The notes under the pieces were generated by a model that saw only the letters and a program-made list of their open reading frames with translations, ran no database searches and was not told where the DNA came from. A program made the translations under genes and the position numbers. 14,896 nt of DNA, taken from positions 1 to 14,896 of the forward strand of contig NZ_LGDG01000036.1 in the NCBI RefSeq assembly GCF_001279775.1, read 5' to 3'. Origin of the DNA: Streptomyces sp. MMG1533 (GTDB lineage: Bacteria > Actinomycetota > Actinomycetes > Streptomycetales > Streptomycetaceae). Position 1 is the first letter of the stretch; every line of letters starts with the position of its first letter. Below, one piece after another: positions 1 through 6,932 of the stretch.

Positions 1-150
1 CGACGCCGACGCCCACCCCCACTCCGACCCCCAACCCCGCCTCGACCCCGACGCCCGAGCCGACCCCCACTGCGACGCCGACAACCACACCGACGCCCAC
101 ACCGACACCCACCCGCGCGCCGACCACCCCGCCGCCGCCCGCCCCGGCCG
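1..150 (+). repeat. Low-complexity Pro/Thr-coding repeat
   Basis: Short units such as CCGACGCCCAC are repeated imperfectly and encode alternating Thr-Pro dipeptides with a few Ala, Glu, Asn and Arg interruptions. The stretch is the flexible linker of the partial protein that ends at 578. Such linkers usually join a membrane-bound or enzymatic part to an extracellular binding domain. Slippage-prone DNA of this kind tends to vary in copy number between strains. Confidence 0.8.
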
Positions 151-578
151 TCTACCAGTGGAGCGAGCTGTCGTACGACATCACCGGCGACGGCACCGAG
201 CCCGAGATGCGGATCGGCGGGAGCAGCTGGGGGTGGCAGCGGTACGGCGGCTCGATCGCCGACAAAAAGTACCCGCACGGCGGGGCCGTGGACGGCCGCT
301 CCTCCGTCACCATCGACCTCAACCGCCGGTGCTCCGCCTACGACGCGCTGGTCGGCGTCGACGACATGACGGCGGGGCTGGGCGAGGTGTACTTCTCGGT
401 CTACGCCGACGGCATCCAGCTGTGGCGGTCCGGGATGGTCGAGGGCGGGGACGCGGTGGTGCCCGTCCATGTGAATCTCGCCGGGCACAAGACCGTACGG
501 CTGGTGGTCGAGCCGCACAGCCACTTCGACGACCTGGCGCTCGCGGACTGGGCGGAGTCGAAGTTCACCTGTTCCTAG
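3..578 (+). CDS. C-terminal part of a Pro/Thr-linker protein with an NPCBM-like domain (5' partial)
   Basis: The reading frame is open from the window edge, so the start lies upstream, and 191 residues are visible. Residues 1 to about 50 are a Thr-Pro-rich linker. The remaining about 140 residues look like an NPCBM/NEW2-type beta-sandwich. The domain opens with YQWSELSYDITGDG, continues with a GGSSWGWQRYGGSIADKKYP segment, and has VTIDLNRRCSAYDALVGVDD in the middle, where the family typically carries a fold-defining Asp near 'vGvDd'. It ends with a DDLALADWAESKF segment. The family is a carbohydrate-associated module found after glycosidases, kinases and other extracellular proteins, so the missing N-terminal part decides the real function and I cannot name it. 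The linker suggests an extracytoplasmic position, which is inference. Its TAG stop overlaps the stop of the convergent regulator gene. Confidence 0.85.
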   Translation, partial: TPTPTPTPTPNPASTPTPEPTPTATPTTTPTPTPTPTRAPTTPPPPAPAVYQWSELSYDITGDGTEPEMRIGGSSWGWQRYGGSIADKKYPHGGAVDGRSSVTIDLNRRCSAYDALVGVDDMTAGLGEVYFSVYADGIQLWRSGMVEGGDAVVPVHVNLAGHKTVRLVVEPHSHFDDLALADWAESKFTCS

Positions 579-3500
579 GGACGTACGGCGAGGTGGTCGC
601 GCACCGCCTCGCCGAGGTCGCTCAGGATCTGGTCGACGGTGAGAGCCACGCCTGTGGCGTGCTCCGTCTCGTACGGCCCGGCGCCCAGCGCGGCCAGGGC
701 GGCGGCCTCGGCCCGCTCGGCGGCCGCACGCTCCGGCATGGGCCGCGGATGGCCGCCGCGCCAGTGCTCGCCGGCCGCGAACAGACGCACCGCGCGCGGG
801 TGGTCGCCGAGCCGGGACAGCAGGTCCGCCGTACTGTCCACGACCGCCGCTGTGACCGCGTCGGCGCACCGCTTCTCCACCGCCTCGCGCAGCGTCTCGC
901 GCAGCTTCGGCAGTCCGTGCTCCGGGCCCGCCTCGGCGGCCGTCACCAACCCGTCGACCAGGTTCAGCATCGCCGTGAACTGGGGCGGCGGCGTGGCCGA
1001 CGCGGCGGCCGCGCAGGCCGCCTCGTGCAGTCGGCGCGCGCGGGGAACGTCCTTCTCGTCCAGCGCGATCAGGGAACGCAGCAGCAGGACGAACGCCCGG
1101 GAGTCCGGTACGCCATACCGGTCGGCGGCGACACTCGCCTCGTCCAGCACGGCCAGCGCGGCCCCGCGGTCGCCCGCGCGGTAGGCGATCTCGGCGAGCC
1201 GCGCGAGGAGGAACGGCGTCTCGGTGTGGGCACCCACCTCGTAAGCGAGCCGCAGCGCCTCCTCGTACTCCCCCTTGGCCTCGTCCAGACGCCCGCGCGA
1301 CATGTCGGCCTCCCCCGCCGCGCTGCACACCTGGGCCCACAGCCAGCGGTCGCCGACACGCCGGCTGAGCGCCCGCAGCTCCCTGAGGTCGTCGTCCACG
1401 CCCTGCAAGCCGCCCGGCGCGTCGACGACCATGTGCGTACGGAACATCAGGATGACGCCGATGTCCCAGTCACCGCCGTGTGCACGGCAGTTGGCGACCG
1501 CGGTGTCCAGGGCGGGCGCCGCGTCCACCGGGTCGCCCAGGAAGACGGTGGTCAGTGGCCAGGCGAGGCCCGGCATCCGGGCTGCCTCCGGGCCGCCCTT
1601 CTCGAAGAAGGTCCGCACGCGTCCGACGTACCGCTGCATCCGCTCGTCCAACTGCCCGTACATCGTCTCGGTCTCGGCCTTGAGGAAGAGGTGCAGCATC
1701 CGCAGCCTCATCCGCAGGGTGTGCAGCGGGTGGTGCGCCTCGCCCTCCGGGGCGGCGAGGAAGGCGTCGACGGGGTCGGGAGAGGGCAGTGGCAGGGCGG
1801 TCGGGAAGGAGGCCCGGGCGTCGCTGCCGACGGTGTCCAGGGCCACGCCGAGGCGCAGGACTTGGTCGCACCCTTCCACGCCCTCGTGGCGGTAGTTGCG
1901 CAGCCACCAGAACCAGCCCATGGCGAGGACGAGGGCGCCGGCCTCCTCCTCGGCACCGGCCGTCAGCGCGCGGTGCAGGGCCGCGCGGATGTTGTCCAGC
2001 TCGGTCTCCAGGCGGAAGATCCAGGGGAGTTGCGCGGCGGAGCGCAGCAGCGGCTCGGCCTCCTCGACGAGCGCGCGCACCCATGCGCGATGCCGGCGCT
2101 CGGCGGCGGCGCGCAGCCCGGGGGACTCGGCGGCACGCTCCACGGCGTACTCGTGGATGGTCTCCAGCATGCGGTAGCGCATGCCGTCGCTGCCGGGGCG
2201 GTCGCTCGGGGCGGCCACGATCAGGGACTTGTCGACGAGCGCCCCGAGCAGGTCCGCGACCGGGCCGGTGCAGACCGCCTCCGCCGCGTCGAGCTCCCAG
2301 CCGCCCGCGAACACGGACATCTCGCGCAGCACCGTCCGCTCCCGCTCGTCGAGCAGGTCCCAGGACCAGTCGACGACCGCGCGCAGGGTCTGCTGGCGGG
2401 GCAGGACCGTGCGGCTGCCGGAGGTGAGGAGGCGGAAGCGGTCGTCGAGGCGGTCGGCGATCTGGCGGGGTGTGAGCAGCCGCAGCCGGGCGGCGGCCAG
2501 CTCGATGGCGAGCGGCAGTCCGTCGAGCCGCCGGCAGATCTCCGCGACGGCCTCCTCGTCACCGAGCCCGGCGTCCGCGTCGGGACGGACGGCGGCCGCA
2601 CGCTCGGCGAAGAGGCGGTGTGCCTGGTCGGGGAGGAGGGGTTCGACCGGGCGGACCGACTCGCCGGGGACGCCCAGGGGTTCACGGCTGGTGGCGAGGA
2701 CGGTGAGCCCTGGGCAGCGGGTGAGGAGGGTCTCGGCGAGGTCGGCTGCCGCGCCGATGACATGTTCGCAGTTGTCAAGGATCAGGAGTTGGCTGCGGGG
2801 GGCGCAGTACTCGATCAGCAGGGCGACGGGGTCGTCCTGCGGGGCCGTCAGCTCGGTGGTCATGAGCACGGTCTCGCGCAGACCGAGCGCACTGACCACC
2901 GCGCCTGGCACCGCCTCCGGCCGGTCGAGCGGGGCGAGCTCGGCCAGCCATGCCTGCGGCAGCCCGGCGGCGGCTTCCTCGGCGAGACGGGTCTTTCCGG
3001 AGCCGCCCGGTCCGGTGAGGGTGACGAGACGGGCCCTGTGCAATTCGGAACGGATGGCGCCGAGTTCGGGTTCCCGGCCGACGAAGGATGTCAGACGGGG
3101 GCGGAGGTTGCCGGTGCGCTCGGGGGGCTGGGGGCGCGGTACGGCCGTCGGGGGTGCCGCGAGCAGTTCGGTGTGCAGGGCGCGGAGTTCGGGGCCGGGG
3201 TCGGCGCCGAGGCCGTCGGCGAGGGCGTGGCGTGCGGTGTCGTAGGCGGCGAGGGCGTCGGCGGCGCGGCCGGTGTCGCGCAGGGCGCGGATGAGGAGGA
3301 CGCGCAGCGGTTCGTCGTACGGATGCGCCGCGGTCAGCTCCTTCAGCTCCGGTACGACGTCCTGGGCTCGGCCCAGCAGCAGGTGCGCCGCGATCCGGGC
3401 ACGGGTCGCCTCCAGGCGCAGCGCCTCCGGGCGGGTGGCGGCGGTGCGGTCGGGGAGGTCGGCGAGGGCGGGGCCGCGCCACAGGGCGAGGGCGGCGTCG

Positions 3501-3874
3501 AGGGCTCGGGCGGCGGCGGGGGCGTCGCCGTGGTTCAGGGCGTCGGTGCCCTGGCGTACCAACCGCTCGAAGACGAACAGGTCCACGTCGCCCTCGGTCG
3601 CGGCGAGTCGGTAGCCGCCGGGCTCGGAGGCGACGGCGGCCTTGCCTATGCCGGCGGTACGGCGGAGGCGGCCGACGAGGGCCTGGAGGGCGGCCGGCGC
3701 GTCCTGGGGCGGGGCGCCGGACCACACCTCGTCGATCAGGGTGTCGGGGGTGGTGACGCGGCCGGGGCGGAGGGCGAGGGCGGCAAGGAGGGCACGGAGG
3801 CGGGGGCCGCCGAGGGGTACGACGGTGCCGTTCTCGTCCTCGGCCTGGGTGACGCCCAGGATTCTGTACCGCAC
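575..3874 (-). CDS. AfsR/SARP-type transcriptional regulator with NB-ARC ATPase and TPR-like C-terminus
   Basis: The 1099-residue protein starts at a GTG giving VRYRILGVTQAEDENG. An open frame runs 93 codons further upstream, but it encodes only Arg/Pro/Gly-rich sequence unlike the family. Residues about 15-92 fit an OmpR-like winged helix (PLGGPRLRALLAALALRPG; EPGGYRL). Residues about 97-242 fit a bacterial transcriptional activation domain (DVDLFVFERLVRQG; AYDTARHALADGLGADPGPEL). A P-loop ATPase follows, with SFVGRE at 263, Walker A GPGGSGKT at 288-295 and Walker B LLILDNCEH near 363. The rest is helical and TPR-like. The family binds DNA and activates secondary-metabolism or developmental genes, with the ATPase and TPR parts modulating activity. 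The target is unknown, since no biosynthetic cluster is visible here. No clear Shine-Dalgarno precedes the GTG. It ends in TAG overlapping the stop of the convergent gene. Confidence 0.92.
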   Translation of the reverse strand: MRYRILGVTQAEDENGTVVPLGGPRLRALLAALALRPGRVTTPDTLIDEVWSGAPPQDAPAALQALVGRLRRTAGIGKAAVASEPGGYRLAATEGDVDLFVFERLVRQGTDALNHGDAPAAARALDAALALWRGPALADLPDRTAATRPEALRLEATRARIAAHLLLGRAQDVVPELKELTAAHPYDEPLRVLLIRALRDTGRAADALAAYDTARHALADGLGADPGPELRALHTELLAAPPTAVPRPQPPERTGNLRPRLTSFVGREPELGAIRSELHRARLVTLTGPGGSGKTRLAEEAAAGLPQAWLAELAPLDRPEAVPGAVVSALGLRETVLMTTELTAPQDDPVALLIEYCAPRSQLLILDNCEHVIGAAADLAETLLTRCPGLTVLATSREPLGVPGESVRPVEPLLPDQAHRLFAERAAAVRPDADAGLGDEEAVAEICRRLDGLPLAIELAAARLRLLTPRQIADRLDDRFRLLTSGSRTVLPRQQTLRAVVDWSWDLLDERERTVLREMSVFAGGWELDAAEAVCTGPVADLLGALVDKSLIVAAPSDRPGSDGMRYRMLETIHEYAVERAAESPGLRAAAERRHRAWVRALVEEAEPLLRSAAQLPWIFRLETELDNIRAALHRALTAGAEEEAGALVLAMGWFWWLRNYRHEGVEGCDQVLRLGVALDTVGSDARASFPTALPLPSPDPVDAFLAAPEGEAHHPLHTLRMRLRMLHLFLKAETETMYGQLDERMQRYVGRVRTFFEKGGPEAARMPGLAWPLTTVFLGDPVDAAPALDTAVANCRAHGGDWDIGVILMFRTHMVVDAPGGLQGVDDDLRELRALSRRVGDRWLWAQVCSAAGEADMSRGRLDEAKGEYEEALRLAYEVGAHTETPFLLARLAEIAYRAGDRGAALAVLDEASVAADRYGVPDSRAFVLLLRSLIALDEKDVPRARRLHEAACAAAASATPPPQFTAMLNLVDGLVTAAEAGPEHGLPKLRETLREAVEKRCADAVTAAVVDSTADLLSRLGDHPRAVRLFAAGEHWRGGHPRPMPERAAAERAEAAALAALGAGPYETEHATGVALTVDQILSDLGEAVRDHLAVRP

Positions 3875-4024
3875 CGGGTCATTGTCGCCGGGGTCGCTGT
3901 GCGGGGCACGGGGTTTGCAGGCCGGGGGTGGGTGAGTCGCCCGGCGCGGTGGAGGTACCCGGCGTTGGTGCTGGGGAGGTGGGTCGCGCAGCCCGGCGCC
4001 ACGGGGTGCCGCCCGTGCCCACCC

Positions 4025-4042
4025 GTGCCGCCCCGGCGGCAC
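4025..4042 (-). terminator. Hairpin downstream of the asparagine-synthase-like gene
   Basis: GTGCCGCC-CC-GGCGGCAC is a perfect 8-base inverted repeat 34 bases past the stop of the leftward synthase-like gene. It lies in the 202-base gap before the leftward regulator gene. There is no T-run, which is common for GC-rich actinobacterial terminators. It could equally lie in the 5' region of the regulator transcript. Confidence 0.4.
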
Positions 4043-4076
4043 GACTGCCCGCGGCTTGCGCGGACGGACACGCGCC

Positions 4077-6182
4077 CTAGGCCAGCGCCGCCCCGCCGGA
4101 AGCGCCCGCCCCCAACGCCCCCCGCTGCGGCTTGATCCCCTCCGGTACCGCACGCGCGCGTGCCGGGGTGCCGGTCCAGCAGGTGCCTCGGCGGGCGAGG
4201 AGGCGGCCCAGCCACAGCTCCAGGGAGACCAGGTCCGCGAGGCCGTCCAGGGGCAGCGGTTCGCCCTCGGCCGCCGCGCGCAGGGCCTTGCGGACCACCC
4301 GGGCCTCCACCAGACCCGCCTGGGCCAGCAGCGGTGTGCCGAAGAGCGCCATCAGGGAGTCCGCGGCCACGCGCAGGCCTGTGCGGGCGGCCGCGGCCGA
4401 GGAGGCGTGGGTGGGGGCGCCCCAGCCCGGGGGGAGGTCGGCGACGCCGGCGCCCTCCAGGACCGTACGCAGAATCGCTGCCCGTGCGCCCGGCTGGACC
4501 CGCAGCGCCTCCGGGAGGGCGCGGCAGGCGCGGACGACCTGGTTGTCGAGGAAGGGGGCGTGCAGGCGTTGGAAGCGGATCTCGGCCGCCTGTTCCAGGA
4601 TGCGGAGGTCCGCCGCGGTGCGGGCGAGGGCTCCGCGCGCGCGGAAGTCGCCGGGGCGTTGGCCCGGGCCGACCCCGGAGCGGTGGGTCGCGCCCTGGAG
4701 GCGAACCGATACTTCAGCAAGGGCCTCGCCGGTGAGCCAGCGCGCCGCCGGGCCCGGTCTGGCCCAGGCGAGCGCGGACAGGGACGCCCCCACGGCACCT
4801 CCGGGTTCGTCGAAGCGGCGCTGCATGAGGCGGTCGGCGAGGACCTCGAGACCGGCGCGGTAGGGCGTACGGGCAAGGCGCCGTGCGGCGCCGTACACGC
4901 GCGCGGGGACCAGTACCGAGCCGTCCGCCTTGGCGAGCGCGGCGACGGGACGTACGAGGTGGCGGCGTTTGCGGTCCATCAGGAGGTCCGCGAGGCGGGC
5001 CGGGTGGGCGTCCAGGACCTGGCGGGCGCCGTAGCCGGTGAAGTGGTCCGCGCTTCCGGAGGCGAGGCGCGCGCGATGGCGGGCCGCCGTCACCAGGGAC
5101 GGGCCGGGTTCGTCGGTCAGGGGGCCGTCGAGTTCGGCGTACGGGAGGGTCTCCTCGCCGCCGGTCACCACCACGTGGTGCAGGCGCGGGTTGGCCGCGA
5201 GCGTGCCCGCCCGCTCCAGCTCGGACTCCCGGCCGCCGACGGCCAGGTCGTTGAAGGTGACGGCCAGCAGCCGCTCCCCCGCGCCCGTGCCGTGTCCCAG
5301 CACTGTGCCCGGCATGCCCGGGAGGCCGGCGGCGAGCAGGGCCAGCGTTCCCGAGGCGGGTCCCCCGGACAGGTCAGCCCCGATGCCCGGAACGGGCATC
5401 CCGCGCGCGGCACGCCGTTCCGCGGGCCCCATGCCCGGAACCGGGCCGGGGTCGATGTCGGCGCCGGGGACGTGCCGAGGAGCCGACAGACGCACGCGTA
5501 CCGCCTCGACCAGCGCGTCTCGTACGGCGTCCACCGCGCGGTCCGGGTCCGCGGAGGGCGCCGCCACCGCGAGGGAGGCGACCTGCTCGTAGCCGGCGAT
5601 CTCGCGCGCCCCGGCGCGCAGGATCAGCGCGTGCCCCGGCGGAATGCGCTGTACGCCCTCGTAGGGGGTGGAGTCGTGCAGCGCGGCCGGTACGTCGGGG
5701 GCGGCGAGCAGCGCGGCGAGGTGGCCGTAGTCGAGGTTGGCCTCGATGAGGTCGGCGAGCGGGAGCGCGGCCGTGGCGTAGGCGGTGCCGCCGGCCCAGG
5801 GGGTGTGGAACACGGGGCGTGCGCCCGCCAGGTCGCCGCAGACGGTGATCCGGCGGCCCACCTGGACGACGGCCGTGTAACTGCCCGGCCAGGCCGTCAG
5901 ATGCCTGAGCGCGCCTCCGCGCGCGGCGAACAGCCCGACCCTCAGCTGCTCGTCCGTCGCCCCGCAGATGCCGAGGACCGCGATCCGGGTCTGCGCGTCG
6001 GCCTTCACGACCCGCACCTCGTCCGGGCGCCAGTCGCCGACCGCCCACAGCGGATCGGGGTCGCCCCACAGAAGGTGGGAGCCCACCGGGTGCAGGGTCT
6101 CGCCGTCGTGTCCGACCGCCCCCGCGGAGCCGGCTTCGGCTGCCCTCGCGGCGGTGCTGCTCCACCCCACCAACCACCGCAT
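4077..6182 (-). CDS. Asparagine-synthase-fold protein with degenerate catalytic motifs
   Basis: The 701-residue protein starts with MRWLVGWSST at an ATG preceded by TGGAGG with five bases between. The first half resembles the class-II glutamine amidotransferase fold: GDLAGARPVFHT at 116-127 and RIPPGHAL at 179-186 match the 'gD..G.rPl' and 'PPGH' landmarks of AsnB-like proteins. It lacks the nucleophilic Cys2, since Arg follows Met1. The second half looks like the ATP-pyrophosphatase domain, with LSGGPASGTLALLAAG at 271-286 and a C-terminal APFLDNQVV. The loop is normally SGGxDS, and here the Asp is Ala. Glutamine hydrolysis is therefore very unlikely and adenylation is doubtful. Close relatives of the ATP domain include AsnB, beta-lactam synthetase and lasso-peptide cyclases. 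No RiPP precursor or partner protease is nearby, so no substrate can be named. The gene ends with TAG inside CCTAGG. Confidence 0.85.
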   Translation of the reverse strand: MRWLVGWSSTAARAAEAGSAGAVGHDGETLHPVGSHLLWGDPDPLWAVGDWRPDEVRVVKADAQTRIAVLGICGATDEQLRVGLFAARGGALRHLTAWPGSYTAVVQVGRRITVCGDLAGARPVFHTPWAGGTAYATAALPLADLIEANLDYGHLAALLAAPDVPAALHDSTPYEGVQRIPPGHALILRAGAREIAGYEQVASLAVAAPSADPDRAVDAVRDALVEAVRVRLSAPRHVPGADIDPGPVPGMGPAERRAARGMPVPGIGADLSGGPASGTLALLAAGLPGMPGTVLGHGTGAGERLLAVTFNDLAVGGRESELERAGTLAANPRLHHVVVTGGEETLPYAELDGPLTDEPGPSLVTAARHRARLASGSADHFTGYGARQVLDAHPARLADLLMDRKRRHLVRPVAALAKADGSVLVPARVYGAARRLARTPYRAGLEVLADRLMQRRFDEPGGAVGASLSALAWARPGPAARWLTGEALAEVSVRLQGATHRSGVGPGQRPGDFRARGALARTAADLRILEQAAEIRFQRLHAPFLDNQVVRACRALPEALRVQPGARAAILRTVLEGAGVADLPPGWGAPTHASSAAAARTGLRVAADSLMALFGTPLLAQAGLVEARVVRKALRAAAEGEPLPLDGLADLVSLELWLGRLLARRGTCWTGTPARARAVPEGIKPQRGALGAGASGGAALA

Positions 6183-6198
6183 CGACGCCTCCACAGGC

Positions 6199-6207
6199 TG
6201 TGGACAA
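6199..6207 (-). promoter_or_regulatory. Perfect Streptomyces-type DnaA box
   Basis: The minus strand reads TTGTCCACA, the preferred 9-mer of Streptomyces DnaA. It lies 16 bases upstream of the ATG of the synthase-like gene, next to its TGGAGG ribosome-binding site. It overlaps the inverted repeat CCACAG-G-CTGTGG at 6191-6203. Only one full box is visible, so this is not an origin. A regulatory role or chance occurrence are the options. Confidence 0.45.
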
Positions 6208-6343
6208 CCAGTGCACCGTACGAACTCGGCACCATGCTGCCATGAAGGAGGCGCACCGGAGAGGCGGTGGGGCCGCTTGTGCTCCCCGGAATGCGCCCCG
6301 GCGCAGACACTTGCACCCGTCGAACACCCGGGCGAGGCAAGAA

Positions 6344-6398
6344 GATCGAGGGGTGATCGAGGGGCCATCGAGAGGGGGACGGCACAATGATCGAGGGG
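6344..6398 (+). repeat. GATCGAGGGG direct repeats
   Basis: GATCGAGGGG occurs exactly at 6344-6353, 6355-6364 and 6389-6398, with a variant CATCGAGAGGGG at 6366-6377. The first three starts are 11 bases apart, close to one helical turn, and the fourth is 23 bases further on. The spacing fits an array of protein-binding sites on one DNA face in the divergent control region. No known factor with this site comes to mind. Confidence 0.55.
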
Positions 6399-6666
6399 CT
6401 GCGACAGAATGACTGCGACGCGAATGCGCCCCCGATACGCTCCCCCAAAACACCCTGCGCGCCCTCAAGTTCCATGGTGGGAGGGCTGATGGCCCGCGCA
6501 GGGAAGGGTCGATTTTCGGCCAATTCGGCGTCAACGGAACGGCGTTGCACACGCTCCGTACATGCTCCGCCCACCGCCCCGGCGAGCGCGCAGCCCGGGA
6601 GACGGAGTTCGCCCCCCGGGCCGTTCCGCCACCCGCGGGGATGTAGGCGGCGGTGTCCCCCAGCCC

Positions 6667-6678
6667 ACTGGATCCAGT
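6667..6678. promoter_or_regulatory. 12-base perfect palindrome, possible operator
   Basis: ACTGGATCCAGT is a perfect inverted repeat in the middle of the divergent intergenic region, 255 bases upstream of the HTH/TPR gene start. A dimeric regulator could bind it. The symmetry is the only evidence and a chance occurrence is quite possible. Confidence 0.25.
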
Positions 6679-6841
6679 ACAGCGGGCCGACCCACGCACG
6701 GCCCATGGAACCGCTCCCGCAGTGGCCGGAGAAGAGCGCACACACAGGCGCACGGCCACACAACGGGAGCACGATGCAACTGCGCGTATCGGACCCGCAC
6801 TTCAGTACGGACCACAATCCCGCCATCCGGAACAATGCCCC

Positions 6842-6870
6842 TTAACGCTTGGGATGCGGCGAACTACGCT
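6842..6870 (+). promoter_or_regulatory. Candidate promoter for the HTH/TPR gene
   Basis: TTAACG (6842-6847), a 17-base spacer and TACGCT (6865-6870) make a weak sigma-70-like promoter. It would give a leader of about 55 bases before the ATG at 6933. Matches to consensus are partial and no experimental start is known. Confidence 0.3.
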
Positions 6871-6932
6871 GGGTTTACGAATGCCGCGTGGTTATGCCAG
6901 CGCGGCAGCCGTCTGTGTCGAGGGGTGGCGCA

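Larger units (their letters stand above)
6183..6932. other. 750-base divergent intergenic region without a convincing gene
   Basis: The region separates the leftward synthase-like gene from the rightward HTH/TPR gene. It is visibly lower in GC than its neighbours. The short open frames across it lack third-position GC bias and family motifs, so I do not call any of them. It contains a DnaA-box match at 6199-6207, direct repeats at 6344-6398, a perfect palindrome at 6667-6678 and a weak rightward promoter candidate at 6842-6870. The length suggests a developmentally regulated control region or an unrecognised small RNA, which is inference. Confidence 0.6.

Noticed and set aside
158..4135. Rightward 1325-codon open frame antisense to the AfsR-like gene
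   Set aside because: It is Arg/Gly/Ala-rich without domains, lies opposite a gene with clear motifs on the other strand, and is the usual high-GC shadow frame.
4077..6182. Lasso-peptide or beta-lactam-type cluster built around the synthase-like protein
   Set aside because: No precursor peptide, leader-binding protein or leader protease is nearby, and the SGGPAS loop lacks the Asp those enzymes need.
6199..6207. Replication origin
   Set aside because: Only one full DnaA box is visible, with no AT-rich region or dnaA/dnaN neighbours.
4056..6245. Rightward 729-codon open frame antisense to the synthase-like gene
   Set aside because: Same reason: low-complexity composition, no motif, and the opposite strand has a recognisable fold and ribosome-binding site.
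6387..6845. Rightward 152-codon frame in the divergent intergenic region
   Set aside because: Third-position GC is not enriched, no ribosome-binding site or family motif is seen, and it spans repeats and a palindrome.
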